Shown here piece by piece: positions 46,662 through 58,794 of a stretch of 64,000 bases of DNA; within the stretch, counting starts at the first letter, position 1, and the number at the start of each line of letters is the position of its first letter. Made by a program: the position numbers and the translations under genes. The notes under the pieces are model-generated. The model searched no databases. It was not told the origin of the DNA and saw nothing but the letters and a program-made list of their open reading frames with translations. The DNA is from Agapanthus africanus (taxonomy: Eukaryota; Streptophyta; Magnoliopsida; Asparagales; Amaryllidaceae): NCBI GenBank assembly GCA_030015575.1, contig JASDDO010000004.1:321354654-321418653 (forward strand), in the 5' to 3' direction.

Positions 46662-48155
46662 GGCCCAATTGGCCTAAATGGATAGAGGCAAAGCCTCTCC
46701 TGAACTGGACTTAGCCCAAGATGGCCATAAGTCCTCAAATCATATTGAACTGAGCACATCTGCTCTTTCAACCAGCTCATTGGTTCAAGGGTACATCTCT
46801 TCACTCCTTTGATACTTGGCATTGTAATCCCTCAATGTCTTCAAAGAGGTGACGGGTCCCGACAACCACACATTGATACGGACTGTGGGGTCCTTAAACT
46901 CATGTCTAAAATAAATTCCTGGTTACGTGGAACGCGGATAACGTCGCTCTTTGACCCCGTGGAAAACGTCCAGAGCGGAGACTGGTCCTCGCAGAGCACG
47001 GCAGTGAACCCGTGTGAAGCATCCAGAGCACATACCGGACTGTGGGGTCCTTAAACCCATGGACTACGACATCCTTAACCTTGACCGAGATGTCTTAAAA
47101 CTAACAACGGACTGTGGGGTCCTTAAACCCATGGACTACGACGTCCTTATCCTTGACCGAGATGTCTTAAAACTAACAACGGACTGTGGGGTCCTTAAAC
47201 CCATGGACTACGACGTCCTTAACCTTGACCGAGATGTCTTAAAACTAACAATGGACCGCAATGTCCTTAAACTACCCATGGACCGCAATGTCCTTAAACT
47301 ACCCATGGACCGCAATGTCCTTAAACTACCCATGGACCGCAACGTCCTTAAACTAGAACAATGGAGCCCCCATATGCTCTTTTGTCGGATCTAAACGGTC
47401 CTGTTTAAGTTGATCTTAGCCTCAAAAATGGCTAACGTATCCTTAAACCTTCAAACAGACTGGACTACGAATCCCCCAAATTAACTCCGGCTCGAGGGTA
47501 CATCCCTGAACTCCTCTGACATCCGTCGTTGTAATCCTTCAACGTCGTCAGAGAGGTGATGGGTCCCAACGGCCATACATACGATGGACCACTACGTCCC
47601 TAAACTGGAACATTAGAGTCCAAACACTCTTTTGTCGGATCTAAACGATCCCGTTAAGTTGATCTTAGTCACAAAGCTAGACTAACGTATCCTTAACAAA
47701 CGTTTGAGTTGATCTTAGCCTCGAGTATGGCTGACGTATCCTCAAACCAAACCCCCAAACCCAAATTTAAGATAATGCGGATTTGGACTAGTCCACGCCC
47801 TACGGGTGACGACATAACCCAGTCTCCGTAAACAATCCACGGGCAATAAAACAAACACCCGCGACACGAAGTGACCATCTGGAGAAGGAGAAAGTTGTTA
47901 CCGCAACGCGGTAGCGTAATTAACTGCAGGGGCTTGCGCCTGCAGGGAAGAGCGTCCCCACAATCAAAAACCCCTCAAACGAGGGGGAATCTGACGAAGT
48001 CTGCTACATCGGACGCATCCGTCTAAACCTTCGATACACGGTGCCATAAATCAAACTTGGCATCTTCGAAGAGGTGGACGGATAGCACCAAATAGCATCT
48101 GCCCCGAATCTCAGGCGAGGCAGCCCATGTCTCGGCCGCCATTCGGAGGGGAACA
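46662..48155 (+). mobile_element. 5' LTR region of the Tat element
   Basis: The right end is set by GGGGAACA at 48148-48155 followed by the primer site. The left end is not resolved. The region carries a 171-bp-family copy (46917-47023), the 72-bp and 27-bp arrays, and two copies of a GGGTACATC...TGTAATCC...GAGGTGACGGGTCCC module (46796-46862, 47495-47561) that recurs at 60428-60500 in the 3' region of the element. TAAACAATCCACGGGC at 47830 recurs at about 58436. Either the LTR itself contains these repeats or a neighbouring 3' end is fused here. The 3' LTR needed to decide lies beyond 64000. Confidence 0.5.
47037..47358. repeat. 72-bp and 27-bp tandem arrays (left copy)
   Basis: Three 72-bp units start at 47037, 47109 and 47181, each made of three shorter units of the form GGAC-N6-GTCCTTAA. 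They are followed by four 27-bp units (47251, 47278, 47305, 47332) of ATGGACCGCAATGTCC type. The 72-bp unit is thus a higher-order form of the short monomer. Confidence 0.9.
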
Positions 48156-48160
48156 GATTC

Positions 48161-48179
48161 TGGCACGCCCGGTGGGACC
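48161..48179 (+). promoter_or_regulatory. Primer binding site of the Tat element
   Basis: TGGCACGCCCGGTGGGACC starts five bases after the LTR end, has the obligatory TGG start, and lies 129 bp before the gag ATG. The primer tRNA was not identified with certainty. Confidence 0.65.
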
Positions 48180-48307
48180 TTTTCCTCTTTCCACTCCACA
48201 CTTCGTGTGTCGTGATTCGCGAACCAATCGCGGTTCGATAATAGTTGCCCTTGGGTTTCAAGGTACTGAGAATTGGCATCTCGCTTATTGCAGAAAGCAA
48301 AGGATCG

Positions 48308-50182
48308 ATGGCTCCTACTCCTGCGAAATTCTCCAACTGCTCAGACGGCAATTGCAATCAACGCTCTGCCTCGCCAGGAGGTATAGCCTACGGACCCCAA
48401 GCTGCTTCGCTATTCACAATGCCAGTGGAACAAGTCACTCGCGCCACCACAGGATTGTTCTTTGGGACCATGATCCCGCCGACAAACTTTACCGCTCCAG
48501 TGCTGACAACGAAAGCTCTCAAGAAGTCGGTCTTTGATCGTCTTACCCCTGCCGCGGCTCCTCTCAACGAGTCGCCCAACGTCGACGCCTCGTTCTTCTC
48601 TAGATTGGGCCAGAAATCCTGCGAACTCATCATGGGGCCCACAATCTCAGAGAAGGCTGCTTCTAAGAAAGTGGCCGCTCCCGCCCCCGAAATCGCCAAG
48701 GCGACTTCTCCGGCCAAAAAGTCAGTCTTTACAAGATTGACGGCTCCAGCCTTTGCTCCTGCTGCCCAGAGGACATCGGTCTTCGATAGGCTAACACCAA
48801 CAACAACCCCCCACCAACACAGGGGGCAAGACGAAACCATTCTTACCGCTGACCCAACGCCGCCCGCTCGACGCGCTCGACGTCGCCATTGGCGCCGAGT
48901 AAGGAAGGCTGGGGGCAACTCTCCCTCCGGTTTGACTCCATCGGCCCCGGTGGCAGAGGTCAATGCTGCTGTTCCAACTGGGAACAACTTTGAAATACTA
49001 AATAAGGTGCGAAGGAATTCCTCTACGGCAGTACTGAAGAGGTCTCCTCCCTCATTAAAAAAGGTTGTCGAAACAAAACCCGAACAGCCCCGATCTCCTC
49101 AACGGCTGTCTTCCAAAATCTATAAGGTTTGGCGGCAGGCCCGAGATTCGGTCATCGATCCAAACTTCTCCCGCCAGCACAAGAAACTGAAAGTCCAACC
49201 TGAAGCTGGTCACCAGGCTAAACCCCAAAAGGCTGTTGATCAACTGACTCATAAAAGGAGGAGGCCAGAGAGGACCCCACAGCATGCAGCGACGGCTGAA
49301 AGCACTAAGCCCAGGCGCCCTAAGTCTGGGGGCATGGTGGCGCACACCGTTTACATGGCCTTTGGAAAAGAGGAAAGCCGCACTTCTACGGGCCACCGAA
49401 CCCTAACCCGATCCGTGACGAAAGCCCAGGAGCAGCAACAAAAGCTTCAAGAAATGATGAATGCTATGGCCGCGCTCACCGGACCAAAAGAAAACCCAGA
49501 AACGTCCTCAGACGCACGCCGGGAGGAAGAAACCGACGCTGAATTCCTTCGCCGGACACTGGAGAAAAGGGACAAAGAGGCTGCTGAACAAGCGGCCAAC
49601 ATACAACGGATGGGCCTTCTCTTCCAAGATGTGATAGGAATGATGATCCAGCAGGACTTACCCACCGAGGATCCCCCGATCGTTCTTGAAGACGACCGAG
49701 GAGAAACGTCAAATCCACCACCAGCCCTCTCAACGGCCAAGGAGGAGGCAATCTCTAAGGCTGACTTGGCTGACTACATAGCCCAGCAAATCCGAGTTCA
49801 TCATGCGACTGAGGCAGCTGGTCAAGTCGTGAAAACGGGGCGGCCGTATCCGAGCTGGTACGACCAAATCAAATACCCACAAGGCTATACGATACCAAAA
49901 TTCCACGTGTATAAGGGGACCGGCAATCCCCATCAACATGTCGCCCAGTTTCGGGCCCTATGCGGTAACACCGGCGGTGACGATAAATTGTTGCTCCGCC
50001 AGTTCGTGGGCAGCTTATCAGAAACAGCGTTCGAATGGTATTCAGAACTCCCGAACGATTCTATCAAAACGTTCGCTGAAATGGAGTTGTTGTTCACTCA
50101 GCGATTTGCAAGTGCCAGCGAACGCACTCCAATAACTGTACTTATTAACACCAGGGTAAAACCGGGGGAAACCTGGGTCTAA
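48308..50182 (+). pseudogene. gag: Tat-clade gag, first part, ends at premature stop
   Basis: The ATG at 48308 is the first in a frame that is open back to 48245. The N-terminal part carries three copies of SVF[D/T]RLT (about 48529, 48724, 48775), each followed by an Ala/Pro-rich stretch, then a basic region rich in Arg and Lys. The retrotransposon Gag core begins at about 49860 (YPQGYTIPKFHVYKGTG, QFRALCG, FVGSLSETAFEWYSELP, LFTQRF). TAA at 50180-50182 stands where the frame reads TWV-stop-YAIRW; continuation in the same frame shows it is a point mutation, probably from CAA. The protein would form the particle shell. Confidence 0.9.
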
Positions 50183-50752
50183 TACGCTATACGCTGGCGG
50201 AACTTGTGGTCGAGATGTGAGCAACGCATCGAGGAAGCACCTGCGGTGGGCATGTTCGTGGGAACTCTAGACCCTCACGCAACTATCTCCCAGTTTATGA
50301 TGTTCTTTAAGCCAACCACATTCCAGGCTCTGATCGACAAGTTAGCTCAGATGGACCAGATGGGTCATAGACCACCTACACCGAAGTCGGAACCTCGGAA
50401 TGACAAGGGTAAAGGGAGGGCAACCTTCGTTGCGAATGCCCAACAGCAACCTAACGCCCCGAAACCGGCAGATCAACTGGAGGAAAGACGCCGGTACTAT
50501 AATGAGAAAATGAAGCGTCCCTACTCGTTCCCACGAGACAAGACGAAGCGGTTATTCGAGCTGGCAATACGCAACAGACTTATAAACCTACCAAATCCAA
50601 GGCGACCGCCACAACCCATCGAGGTGAATAACTCCAACTACTGCCCTTAGCATCAGACGGTAAGTCACCCGATTGAAGATTGCTTCGTCTTCAAAGGATG
50701 GATCGAAGATCAATACCTCCAGGGGAAGTTTGTACTGTCCGAAAAGTGGAAG
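50183..50752 (+). pseudogene. Tat gag, C-terminal part with first knuckle
   Basis: Same frame as the preceding part: IEEAPAVGMFVGTLDP, then a Lys-rich stretch and YSFPRDKTKRLFELAI (about 50523), then NYCP-stop-HQTVSHPIEDCFVFKGW. The TAG at 50648-50650 falls within the Cys/His knuckle. The equivalent codon in the later copy at about 53840 reads Tyr (YCSYHQ). The stretch is an obvious continuation of Gag. Confidence 0.88.
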
Positions 50753-53700
50753 GTGAACCCGCCACAACCGCATACTCCTAAAAAGGCAGACACACCGGGG
50801 GCAACCTGCTCCTTTATCGAAGAAGCTCTATGGGAGGTCGTGCTATCAACGAAGACCAAAAGAATGCTGAGAGACCTTCATGCATGCCCTGCGATCGAAT
50901 GGAAGGACCCTCTTGAACCTCAAATTATCGAAGGGATGTTGAAGCCCCGCACAATTGCGAAGACTCGTGATAAGGGCCCAAATACTCACGCCCAACCGTC
51001 AAAATCTTCAAAGAAAAAGAAGAAGAAATCCAAGAAGCCCGCGAAGCTTGAAGACGAGCGAACGAACTTGCAGAAGCAATTCGACGCGCTGGAAGAATAC
51101 AATCAAAAAGCGCGAACTCCTGTCATACTGCGAGAGTTCCTTAACCACATCTTGCAAGAGAGAGATGATGAAGAGAGCTCGTCGGATGAATCCGAAGAGT
51201 ATGTGGCGAGTTGCAACGTGATCTCCCACTCGTTTACCGATGATGAGAAAACTCCTAGCACTAGGAAGTTGGAGACGGAGCCCGAACCAGAGAGTGCGAG
51301 GCTGACAACTGATATGATCAATGCCTTCCTAGACGAGATTCGTCTAAAAAGTAAAGCGGATCAAGAGCGCGAAATGGCAACGCCAACGGGAACCAGAGAC
51401 GGGCAACTGGACGAAAGAGTTGAGTTACCCCTGCCAGAGCAAAAGCCATCCGAAGTGGACAAGAAAATATTCAAGACAAGGAAAAGGTTCGCCAAAGCCA
51501 TGTCAATGGAAATGAAGCTACCACCTTCGGAAGGAAATAGGCACAATGGGGCGGAGAGGCACCCTGACTATTGCGCATATCATCGGAAAATCTCACACCC
51601 CACGGAGGAGTGCGACGCCTTTAAGATATGGTGGCAAGGATATGTTACTCGTCGGCAACATTTTAAGCGCATGAAACGCAAGAGCCGTCGGGAGCGAAGA
51701 AGTACTGCCGATGGGCACGACAGAGCTACTGGCAACTGTTACATGGTAAACGCCAGGGAGTCACAAGTTCTCACTTTTGGGAGCGACTCTGATGAAGAAG
51801 TGACCCTGGGCCCTCTCTTTGAAGAATCCGTGTTAGGGAAAGATGAGGAATCGGAAGCCTGCGAAAACATTCAACTGCGCAATCGCACACTCCCAGAAAA
51901 GAATCTCGGGCCCGTAAGCAGAAAAGATAAGGGAAAGGAAAAGGTCATTGAAGATATCGCTTTAGATGACCAAGTCACGAAAGAACTAACTACCAGAGAC
52001 CCTCCTAGGAGGAGCAAAGTGGACTATAACATCCTCGCGCATCTAAGGAAGCTACCTTCTCAGCTTAGCATTCTCGACACCCTCCTATTATCAAAAGAAG
52101 CGCGGGACTCACTAATTAAGGCATTACAAGAACCTGAGCAATTCCAAGCCTTTCTCGCCACTGAAAGGATGAAGGATGAACTGGAGGAAGTGCATACAGC
52201 CGATATCACTTTCGGTGATGAAGACCTCCTTCTCGGGACGTGCGACCATAACCGTCCCCTGTATGTCTCCGGATACTGCCATGATATCAAGATAGGCAAG
52301 ATCTTGGTGGATAATGGATCCTCCGTCAATCTCCTTAATGTCCGGGTGTTGAAGGAAATCTGCATGAGTGTGCAACATCTCGCTCGTGACAAAATTACTA
52401 TCTCCGATTTCGATTCACAATCGTCACGGACTCTCGGATCTGTAATACTGACGTTACGCTTCGGATTTCTCGTCACAGACATCAAATTTCATGTCATTGA
52501 CGCCAAGACCTGCTACAACGCCTTGCTCGGTCGTCCTTGGCTACACGAATACAACATCGTCCCCTCTACACAACATCAGTGTATGAAGTACTTCAAGGAT
52601 GGTTTCGAGTACACTGTAACAGGCGAGTTAAACCCGTTTTCTGTGAACGAAGTTCGCAAATACGAAGATGCGAAATACTTTTTTCCAGATTTCGAGGATA
52701 CAGAAAGGTGTCGCGACCCGGAGAACAAAACCGCCGCCACCATCCCTGTTTTCGGGAGCGATACCGAAGAAGAGGAAGAGATAGTGTATACAGGGCCATC
52801 CCAACGCAACAACCTGGGGATGCCCACCCCCATACTGGTCTTCGGGAGTGATTCGGAGGACGAGGTTAATGCCGTGTTCTCCAGTCGGCTATCAATACAA
52901 GCACCCCTTTGCGATGACCATAGTCTGCAAATCACCATGGTACCGCAAGAACACTACAAGGATTTTGACACGCTTCAAGCTCACAGTGTGCAGGACCTGC
53001 AAACATTTTACGTCCCTCCCAGGCGAAGGGGTGAGAAGGTGATCCTATTCTACCAATCCTCAGAGTCGAAAGTAGAGAAAGAGGTCTGGCACGGCGTTGA
53101 TGCTACACTCGACAGGCTCCAACCCATCCGTCTGCCTAGATACTATACAAACGGATTAAAGAAGCTATTAAAGCGCCAAGGAGTCCCTTTAAAACAGACT
53201 GTTCGGCAGGCTCGGTTCTACAATAGGATTTGGGATGTCCCTGGGACTCAACGCAAATTGCCCAATGGAAAAATGGAAACACTTGGGCTTGGATATGCGA
53301 GAACCGGAAAACGGGAACGGGCTCACAGCAGCTACGCTATATATACCTTTGATGAAGAGGAGGACGCCCTGTCAGGAGAGGCCAACCCCTCATCAAAACT
53401 AGACCCCGCGATCGAAGCGCCAAATCCGTCGTTTGAAGAACGAATGGGCAAGCCTGTCAGGAAAGTGGATCAGAAAGTTCGGGAAGACCACAACCGCGAA
53501 ATGTCCATCTATGAGAGGGCCAGGACGCAACGTCTATTCCAACAGGCTGCAAAAGATAAAGATGTTCATCCTTGTCAACCCGTCATACGAAAGGCCCGAG
53601 GCGGAGACGGAAATAAGTCAAGAAACGGAAAGAAGAGCCGACAACAACGTCGCAGGATTAGAAGGTTATGGGTACTGCACAGCGCGGATTCGTCCTTCAT

Positions 53701-56700
53701 AGAAAAGATGAGCCGAGCGTACTCCTTCCCCCGAGACAAGACGGAACGGTTACTCAAGCTCGCCCTAAAACATCAGATGATCACGCTTCCAGAGTCTAGA
53801 CACCCTGAGCAAGCTAGCAAGGTCTCTCATCCGAGTTATTGCTCTTATCACCAGGCCATAGGACATTCTACCGAAGACTGCTTCACCTTCAAGAACTGGG
53901 TCGAGGACCAGTACCGACGGGGTAGATTCGCTTTATCCGACGGTTGGAAGGTAACGCCGCCGCGAAAGCATGAGCCCAAGGCCGCAAGAACAGAACCGGG
54001 TCCACCTAAGTCCAGGGAACGGGTTCGCACTTGTTATACGATTACGATATTAGGAGAAGATCCCGAGAACGTAGATGACCTTTCCCGGTGCTTTGAGAAC
54101 AGCGATGATGAGTTGATCTCGGAATTTCCGCCAGCTCCGAAAGAACTGGAAGATGGTATACATACTACCGCAGATAACCTCAAGAAGATTGAGTTGGGAT
54201 CGGCAGACGACCCGCGACCGACATTTGTCAGCGAGCTGTTATCCGAAGAAAAGGTGGCTGCGTTAAAGAACGTGCTTCTACGGCATAAAGACTGCTTCGC
54301 GTGGAACTACTCCGAGATGCCAGGATTAGACCCGGAGGTTGCTGTGCATAGATTAGCAATATCCCCAGATATTAAGCCAGTCAAGCAGGCGCCAAGGAGG
54401 ATGCGACTCGAGCTTGAGATGAGCATCAACGCCGAAGTCAAAAAGTTGATCGATTCCGGATTTATCCAAGAAGTCCAATATCCCGACTGGATTGCCAATA
54501 TCGTCCCGGTAATGAAAAAGAATGGGACGGTACGCATATGCGTGGATTTCAGGGATCTCAATAAAGCCTGTCCAAAGGATGATTTCCCGGTGCCGGTGAC
54601 CGAGCTAATGATAGATAACACATCCACTCACGAGGTCTTCTCCTTTATGGATGGTTCATCAGGATACAATCAGATAAAGATGCATCCTGAAGACCAGAAG
54701 CACACCGCTTTCCGGACCCCTTTGGGTATATTCTGCTACAAAGTTATGCCCTTTGGTCTAAAGAACGCTGGCGCCACCTATCAAAGGGCCATGACAAAGA
54801 TCTTCGACGATCTCATACACGACGTCGTCGAGTGCTATATCGATGACCTTGTAGTGAAGAGCATGTCATACGAAGAGCATTTAAAGCATCTAGAAACCGT
54901 ATTTCAGCGCCTTCGGCAATATAATTTAAAAATGAATCCTCTCAAATGCGCGTTTGGAGTCTCCTCGGGCAAATTCCTAGGATTCATCGTTCGGCACCGA
55001 GGTATTGAAATAGATCCATCAAAGATTAAGGCGATCATGGAAATGCCTCCGCCAAGAACCCTTAAACAGTTGCGGTCTCTCCAAGGGAAGCTCGCATACA
55101 TCCGGCGGTTTATCGCTAATCTTTCGGGCAAAGGCCGTCCTTACAGCCACCTGATGAAAAAGGGAACCCCGTTCGTTTGGGATCACAAATGTCAAGGTGC
55201 ACTAGACGAGATCAAGCAATACTTGCAAAACCCTCCGGTGTTGGCTGCTCCGGTGAAGGGAAAGCCTCTCATCCTTTACACGGCCGCCCTTGAAGGTTCT
55301 TTGGGCGCATTATGGGCACAAGAGAACGATCAGGGGAAAGAAAGAGCCCTTTACTACTTAAGTCGAGTGCTGCTGGGGGCAGAAAGCAATTACTCTCTCA
55401 TTGAAAAACATTGCTTGGCATTAATCTTCGCGATAACAAAGCTCAGGCACTACGCGTTGGCGCATGAAGTCCGTCTCATTTCAAAGGTGGATCCCCTTAA
55501 ATATTTGATGTCAAAGGCTATATTGACGGGACGACTCGCTAAGTGGGCCCTGCTCTTGATGGAGTTCTCGATAACGTATCAACCTCTCAAGGCAGTGAAA
55601 GGCCAGGCCTTTGCCGACTTCCTCGCCGAGCACCCAATATCGGCCAATTCTCCTCTGAACTGTGATTTGCCGGACGAGCATGCATTTGATGCGATTAGCG
55701 GTAGAAGCACACGATGGGAACTCTATTTCGATGGAGCGTCCTCCATAAAGAAACAGAAACAAGGTGTCCCAATGATCAAATCAGGGATAGGCCTCATCTT
55801 TGCAACTCCACAAGGGGGGATAATGCGCTTCGCCTTCTCCTTAACAGAGCCGAGGACAAACAATGAAGCCGAATACGAAGCTCTGATAACAGGCCTCGAA
55901 ATCGCCATCGACATGGGAATTGAAGACCTCCTCATATACGGGGATTCTCAGCTGGTCGTTAGCCAAGTAAATGGTGACTACCAAACGTGCAAACCGGAAT
56001 TGGTGAAGTACGGCGAAAAGGTGCAACAACTGTTGGCCCAAATCCCCTCCTATATTCTAGAGAATATACCGCGCGCGGAAAACAGCAAAGCAGACGCGTT
56101 GGCCAAACTCGCTAAAGAACTGGCTGACGAGAACCTCGATGACGTCAGAATCGTGGTACAAAGCCGTCGAGTGCTCGCCCCGGCAGAAATACCTCCGGAA
56201 TTATATAAAGAAAAGGGAGCGACTGAGCAGGCGACCCTACAAATAAAAGACCATGAGAAGGCTGAGGACTGGAGGGAAGTATTCATAGACTACTTTAAGT
56301 CCCACCGAATGACCAAAGAAGCGTCCTCAAGACATCAGCTCATGAAACGAGCTCTATCCTTCGCTTTCGTCAACGATACCCTGTACAAGAGATCGTTTGA
56401 TTCTCTATGGCTGAGATGCTTGGGACCTGACGAAGCAGAAAGAGTCATTCAGGAAGTTCACGACGGACTTTGCGGTTCTCATCAAGCGGGCCCAAAGATG
56501 AAGTTAAAAATTAAACGGATGGGTTATTACTGGCCCACGATGATCCAGGACTGCCTCGAGTATGCGAAGCAATGCCACTCATGCCAGATCCATGGAGACT
56601 TCATCCACCAACATCCGAATCCGCTACACCCGACGCTGGCTAGTTGGCCATTCGAAATGTGGGGGACTGACATAGTCGGCCCCATTAAGCCAGCATCATC

Positions 56701-57139
56701 CCGGGGACACCGTTTTATTCTGGCAACAACTGATTACTTCTCCAAATGGGCAGAAGCAGTACCACTGAGGGAAGTGAAGACGGAGAATATCCTCCATTTC
56801 TTCAAGACGCACATCATCTATCGGTTTGGAACCCCACGGCGGATTATCTTCGATAACGGGCCAGCCAACAGAAGCCATAAGATTAGCCGCTTCGCGCAAC
56901 AGCACAATATAGATTGGAGGTATTCTTCAGTTTACAACCCACGAGCCAACGGTCTGGCCGAAGCCTTCAATAAGACCTTGACAAAGATCATAAAAAAGAC
57001 CGTTTCCCGGAATAAGAGAGACTGGCACGAAAGGCTGCAAGAAGCCCTTTGGGCTTATCGAACCACATTCAAGACGGCCACGAACACAACGCCATACGCA
57101 TTGGTATTTGGGACGGAAGCAGTACTCCCCTCGAGATAG
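50753..57139 (+). pseudogene. pol: Tat-clade pol: PR, RT, RNase H, second RNase H, IN
   Basis: An open frame of 2128 codons, in phase with gag. It has a knuckle-like YCAYHRKISHPTEEC (about 51569). The protease shows ILVDNGSSVNLLN (about 52302), where D-N-G replaces D-T/S-G as in other Tat elements. A duplicated YSFPRDKT/YCSYHQ module lies at about 53716-53910. Reverse transcriptase runs from about 54370, with VRICVDFRDLNKACPKDDFP, FMDGSSGYNQIKM, MPFGLKNAGATYQ and YIDDLVVKS (54838). The usual RNase H (LYTAALEGSLGALW, YSLIEKHCLAL) is followed by an extra RNase H at about 55709-56130 (WELYFDGASS, NNEAEYEALITGLEIA, YGDSQLVV, NSKADALAKLA). Integrase has HDGLCGSHQAG...CHSCQIHG and a core with GTDIVGP, FDNGP and NGLAEAFNK. 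The second RNase H is diagnostic of the Tat clade. The frame ends at TAG 57137-57139 after a one-base deletion. Confidence 0.94.
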
Positions 57140-57519
57140 AGTTACCCTCTCTACGAGTGGCAGTCCACCACGAACTAACGGACGAAGAAAATGCTCACCT
57201 TCGGCTTGAGGAGCTTGATACCCTCGACGAAACCCGGCTCATAGCGCAACAACATCTAGAAGCCTACAAAGCAAAGATGACGTGCTCCTACGAAAGATTG
57301 ACCAGGCCGAGGAAATTCCACCAAGGCGAACTCGTATTAGTGGTCAAAAGACCTATGATCCCCAATCGTGCCAAGCGGGGGAAATTCGAGCCAAACTATG
57401 AAGGCCCATACATCATAGACCAGGTCTACCAAGGTGGAGCCTATCTACTCGTGGACATGCACGGTGAAAGGCCTTTCAGGCCAATAAACGGCCGCTTCTT
57501 GAAGAAATACTATGCTTAA
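57130..57519 (+). pseudogene. Integrase C-terminus in shifted frame
   Basis: After GTEAVLP the sequence CTCCCCTCGAG lacks one C; in the other frame EIELPSLRV follows and runs to the TAA at 57517-57519. FHQGELVLVVKR, KFEPNYEGPYIID and LKKYYA are the conserved end of Tat integrases. The true polyprotein would therefore end at 57519. Confidence 0.92.
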
Positions 57520-57615
57520 TGAGCCACAGCCTGGGTCAATGGTAGATGACGACGACTATGTCCGCTCGCTACCTTCCTAGGCTCAGACTCAGCAGTAGCT
57601 GGCCTTCCCATATCA
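57520..57615 (+). other. Start of 3' untranslated region
   Basis: A short linker between the pol stop and the first tandem array. Nothing recognised. Confidence 0.5.
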
Positions 57616-57990
57616 ATGGACCGAAATGTCCTTAAACTAACGATGGACCGAAATGTCCTTAAACTAACGACGGACCGAAACGTCTTTAAACTATCGACAG
57701 ACCGAAACGTCTTTAAACTAACAACGGACCGAAACGTCCTTAAACTATCAACAGACCGAAACGTCCTTAAACTAGCGATGGACCGAAATGTCCTTAAACT
57801 AACGACGGACCGAAACGTCCTTAAACTATCGACAGACTGAAACGTCTTTAAACTAACAATGGACCGAAATGTCCTTAAACTAACAATGGACCGAAATGTC
57901 CTTAAACTAACAACGGACCGAAACGTCCTTAAACTAACAACGGACCGAAACGTCCTCAAACTAGCGACGGACCGAAACGTCCCTAAAACT
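57616..57990. repeat. 27-bp tandem array, about 14 units
   Basis: The unit is ATGGACCGAAATGTCCTTAAACTAACG with variants (ACGGACCGAAACGTCC..., ACAGACCGAAACGTCC...). GGAC-N6-GTCC forms a small inverted repeat in every unit. Changes such as GGACCGAAAT/GGACCGAAAC are distributed in an alternating way, hinting at two- or three-unit higher-order blocks. Minus- and plus-strand long frames here are products of a repeat length divisible by three, not genes. Confidence 0.92.
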
Positions 57991-58157
57991 ACTACCGCAG
58001 CATCCTTAGGCTGACGAAAAAAAAATGAAAAAGAAAAAAAAACGGTATGTCCATAAAGCAAAATGGGCACGGATGAAAACCCGAAAGGGCTCCGTGAGTA
58101 AAAACAGCAGGACTACCGGCGAGTGTTTGTGAAAACCCGAAAGGGCGCAACCTCGTT

Positions 58158-58655
58158 AAAAGGCACTTATAGGGTCCTCTCGTCCTTGTAAGGAGAAATC
58201 ACCTGCGTGAGATCCTTACGACTCACAAAGGAGCAACACAATTAGGGATCCTCACGATTCCTAAGGAGAAAATACACTTACGAGATCATCACGACTCGTA
58301 AGGAGAATTCTCTTATGAGACCCTCACGGCTCATGAGACTTGAAAGTCTTAAGTTACAGAAACCTAAACCTGTTCTTAAGCAAATCCCCCATAACCTTCG
58401 ATATTGCCCTACAAGCGGCTCACACTGACCCTTGTATACAATCCACGGGCGCGAATAAATATTTCCCCAGCAAAGTCCAACCCTTATAGGTCCTCTCGAC
58501 CCATAATGAGAAAGTCCTCTTGTAGGATCCTTACGACTTACAGAGTAGCACACACTTAGGAATCCTCACGATCCCTAAGAAGAAAATGCACCTGCAAGAT
58601 CCTCACGACTTGTAGGGAGAAATACCTTCGTGAGACCCTTACGGCTCATGAAGTC
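58158..58655. repeat. Covarying hairpin modules, array 1
   Basis: About ten modules of 35-50 bp share the plan arm-(A)-TC-CTCAC-GA-arm', with GAGAAA-like linkers. Arms: CTTATAGGG/CCTTGTAAG (58166), TTAGGGA/TTCCTAA (58231), CTTACGAG/CTCGTAAG (58277), CTTATGAG/CTCATGAG (58312), CTTAGGAA/TCCCTAAG (58555), CCTGCAAG/CTTGTAGG (58590), CTTCGTGAG/CTCATGAAG (58625). Weaker ones are near 58208, 58492 and 58518. The loop is constant and the arms differ yet pair, with G-T wobbles. 58356-58485 between the two halves holds TATACAATCCACGGG, also found at 59102. Confidence 0.88.
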
Positions 58656-58794
58656 AAAAGCCTTGGTCGACAGGACCCTTAACCCTGTTTGCTGAGCCAC
58701 CTTTGTTCATCATCGACAAAGGCAAATGATGATTCGCTCCTGGCAACATTCCAGTTGTAGCGGTGCTGATGCCAGAGTCGGTGCCTAAAATCCA

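Noticed and set aside
47014-47394. 126-codon frame with DRNVLKLP repeats
   Set aside because: Translation of the 72-bp and 27-bp arrays.
47870-48357. Minus-strand frame in the Tat LTR as first exon of the antisense gene
   Set aside because: A short stretch (SDSPSFEGFLIVGTL) faintly matches the region near 37894, but no splice continuity can be shown within the window.
48388-48987. 199-codon minus-strand frame opposite gag
   Set aside because: Shadow of the Ala/Pro-rich gag coding strand. No independent support.
57516-58070. 184-codon minus-strand and 74-codon plus-strand frames
   Set aside because: They are products of the 27-bp array (nine-residue repeats). No sign of a real protein.
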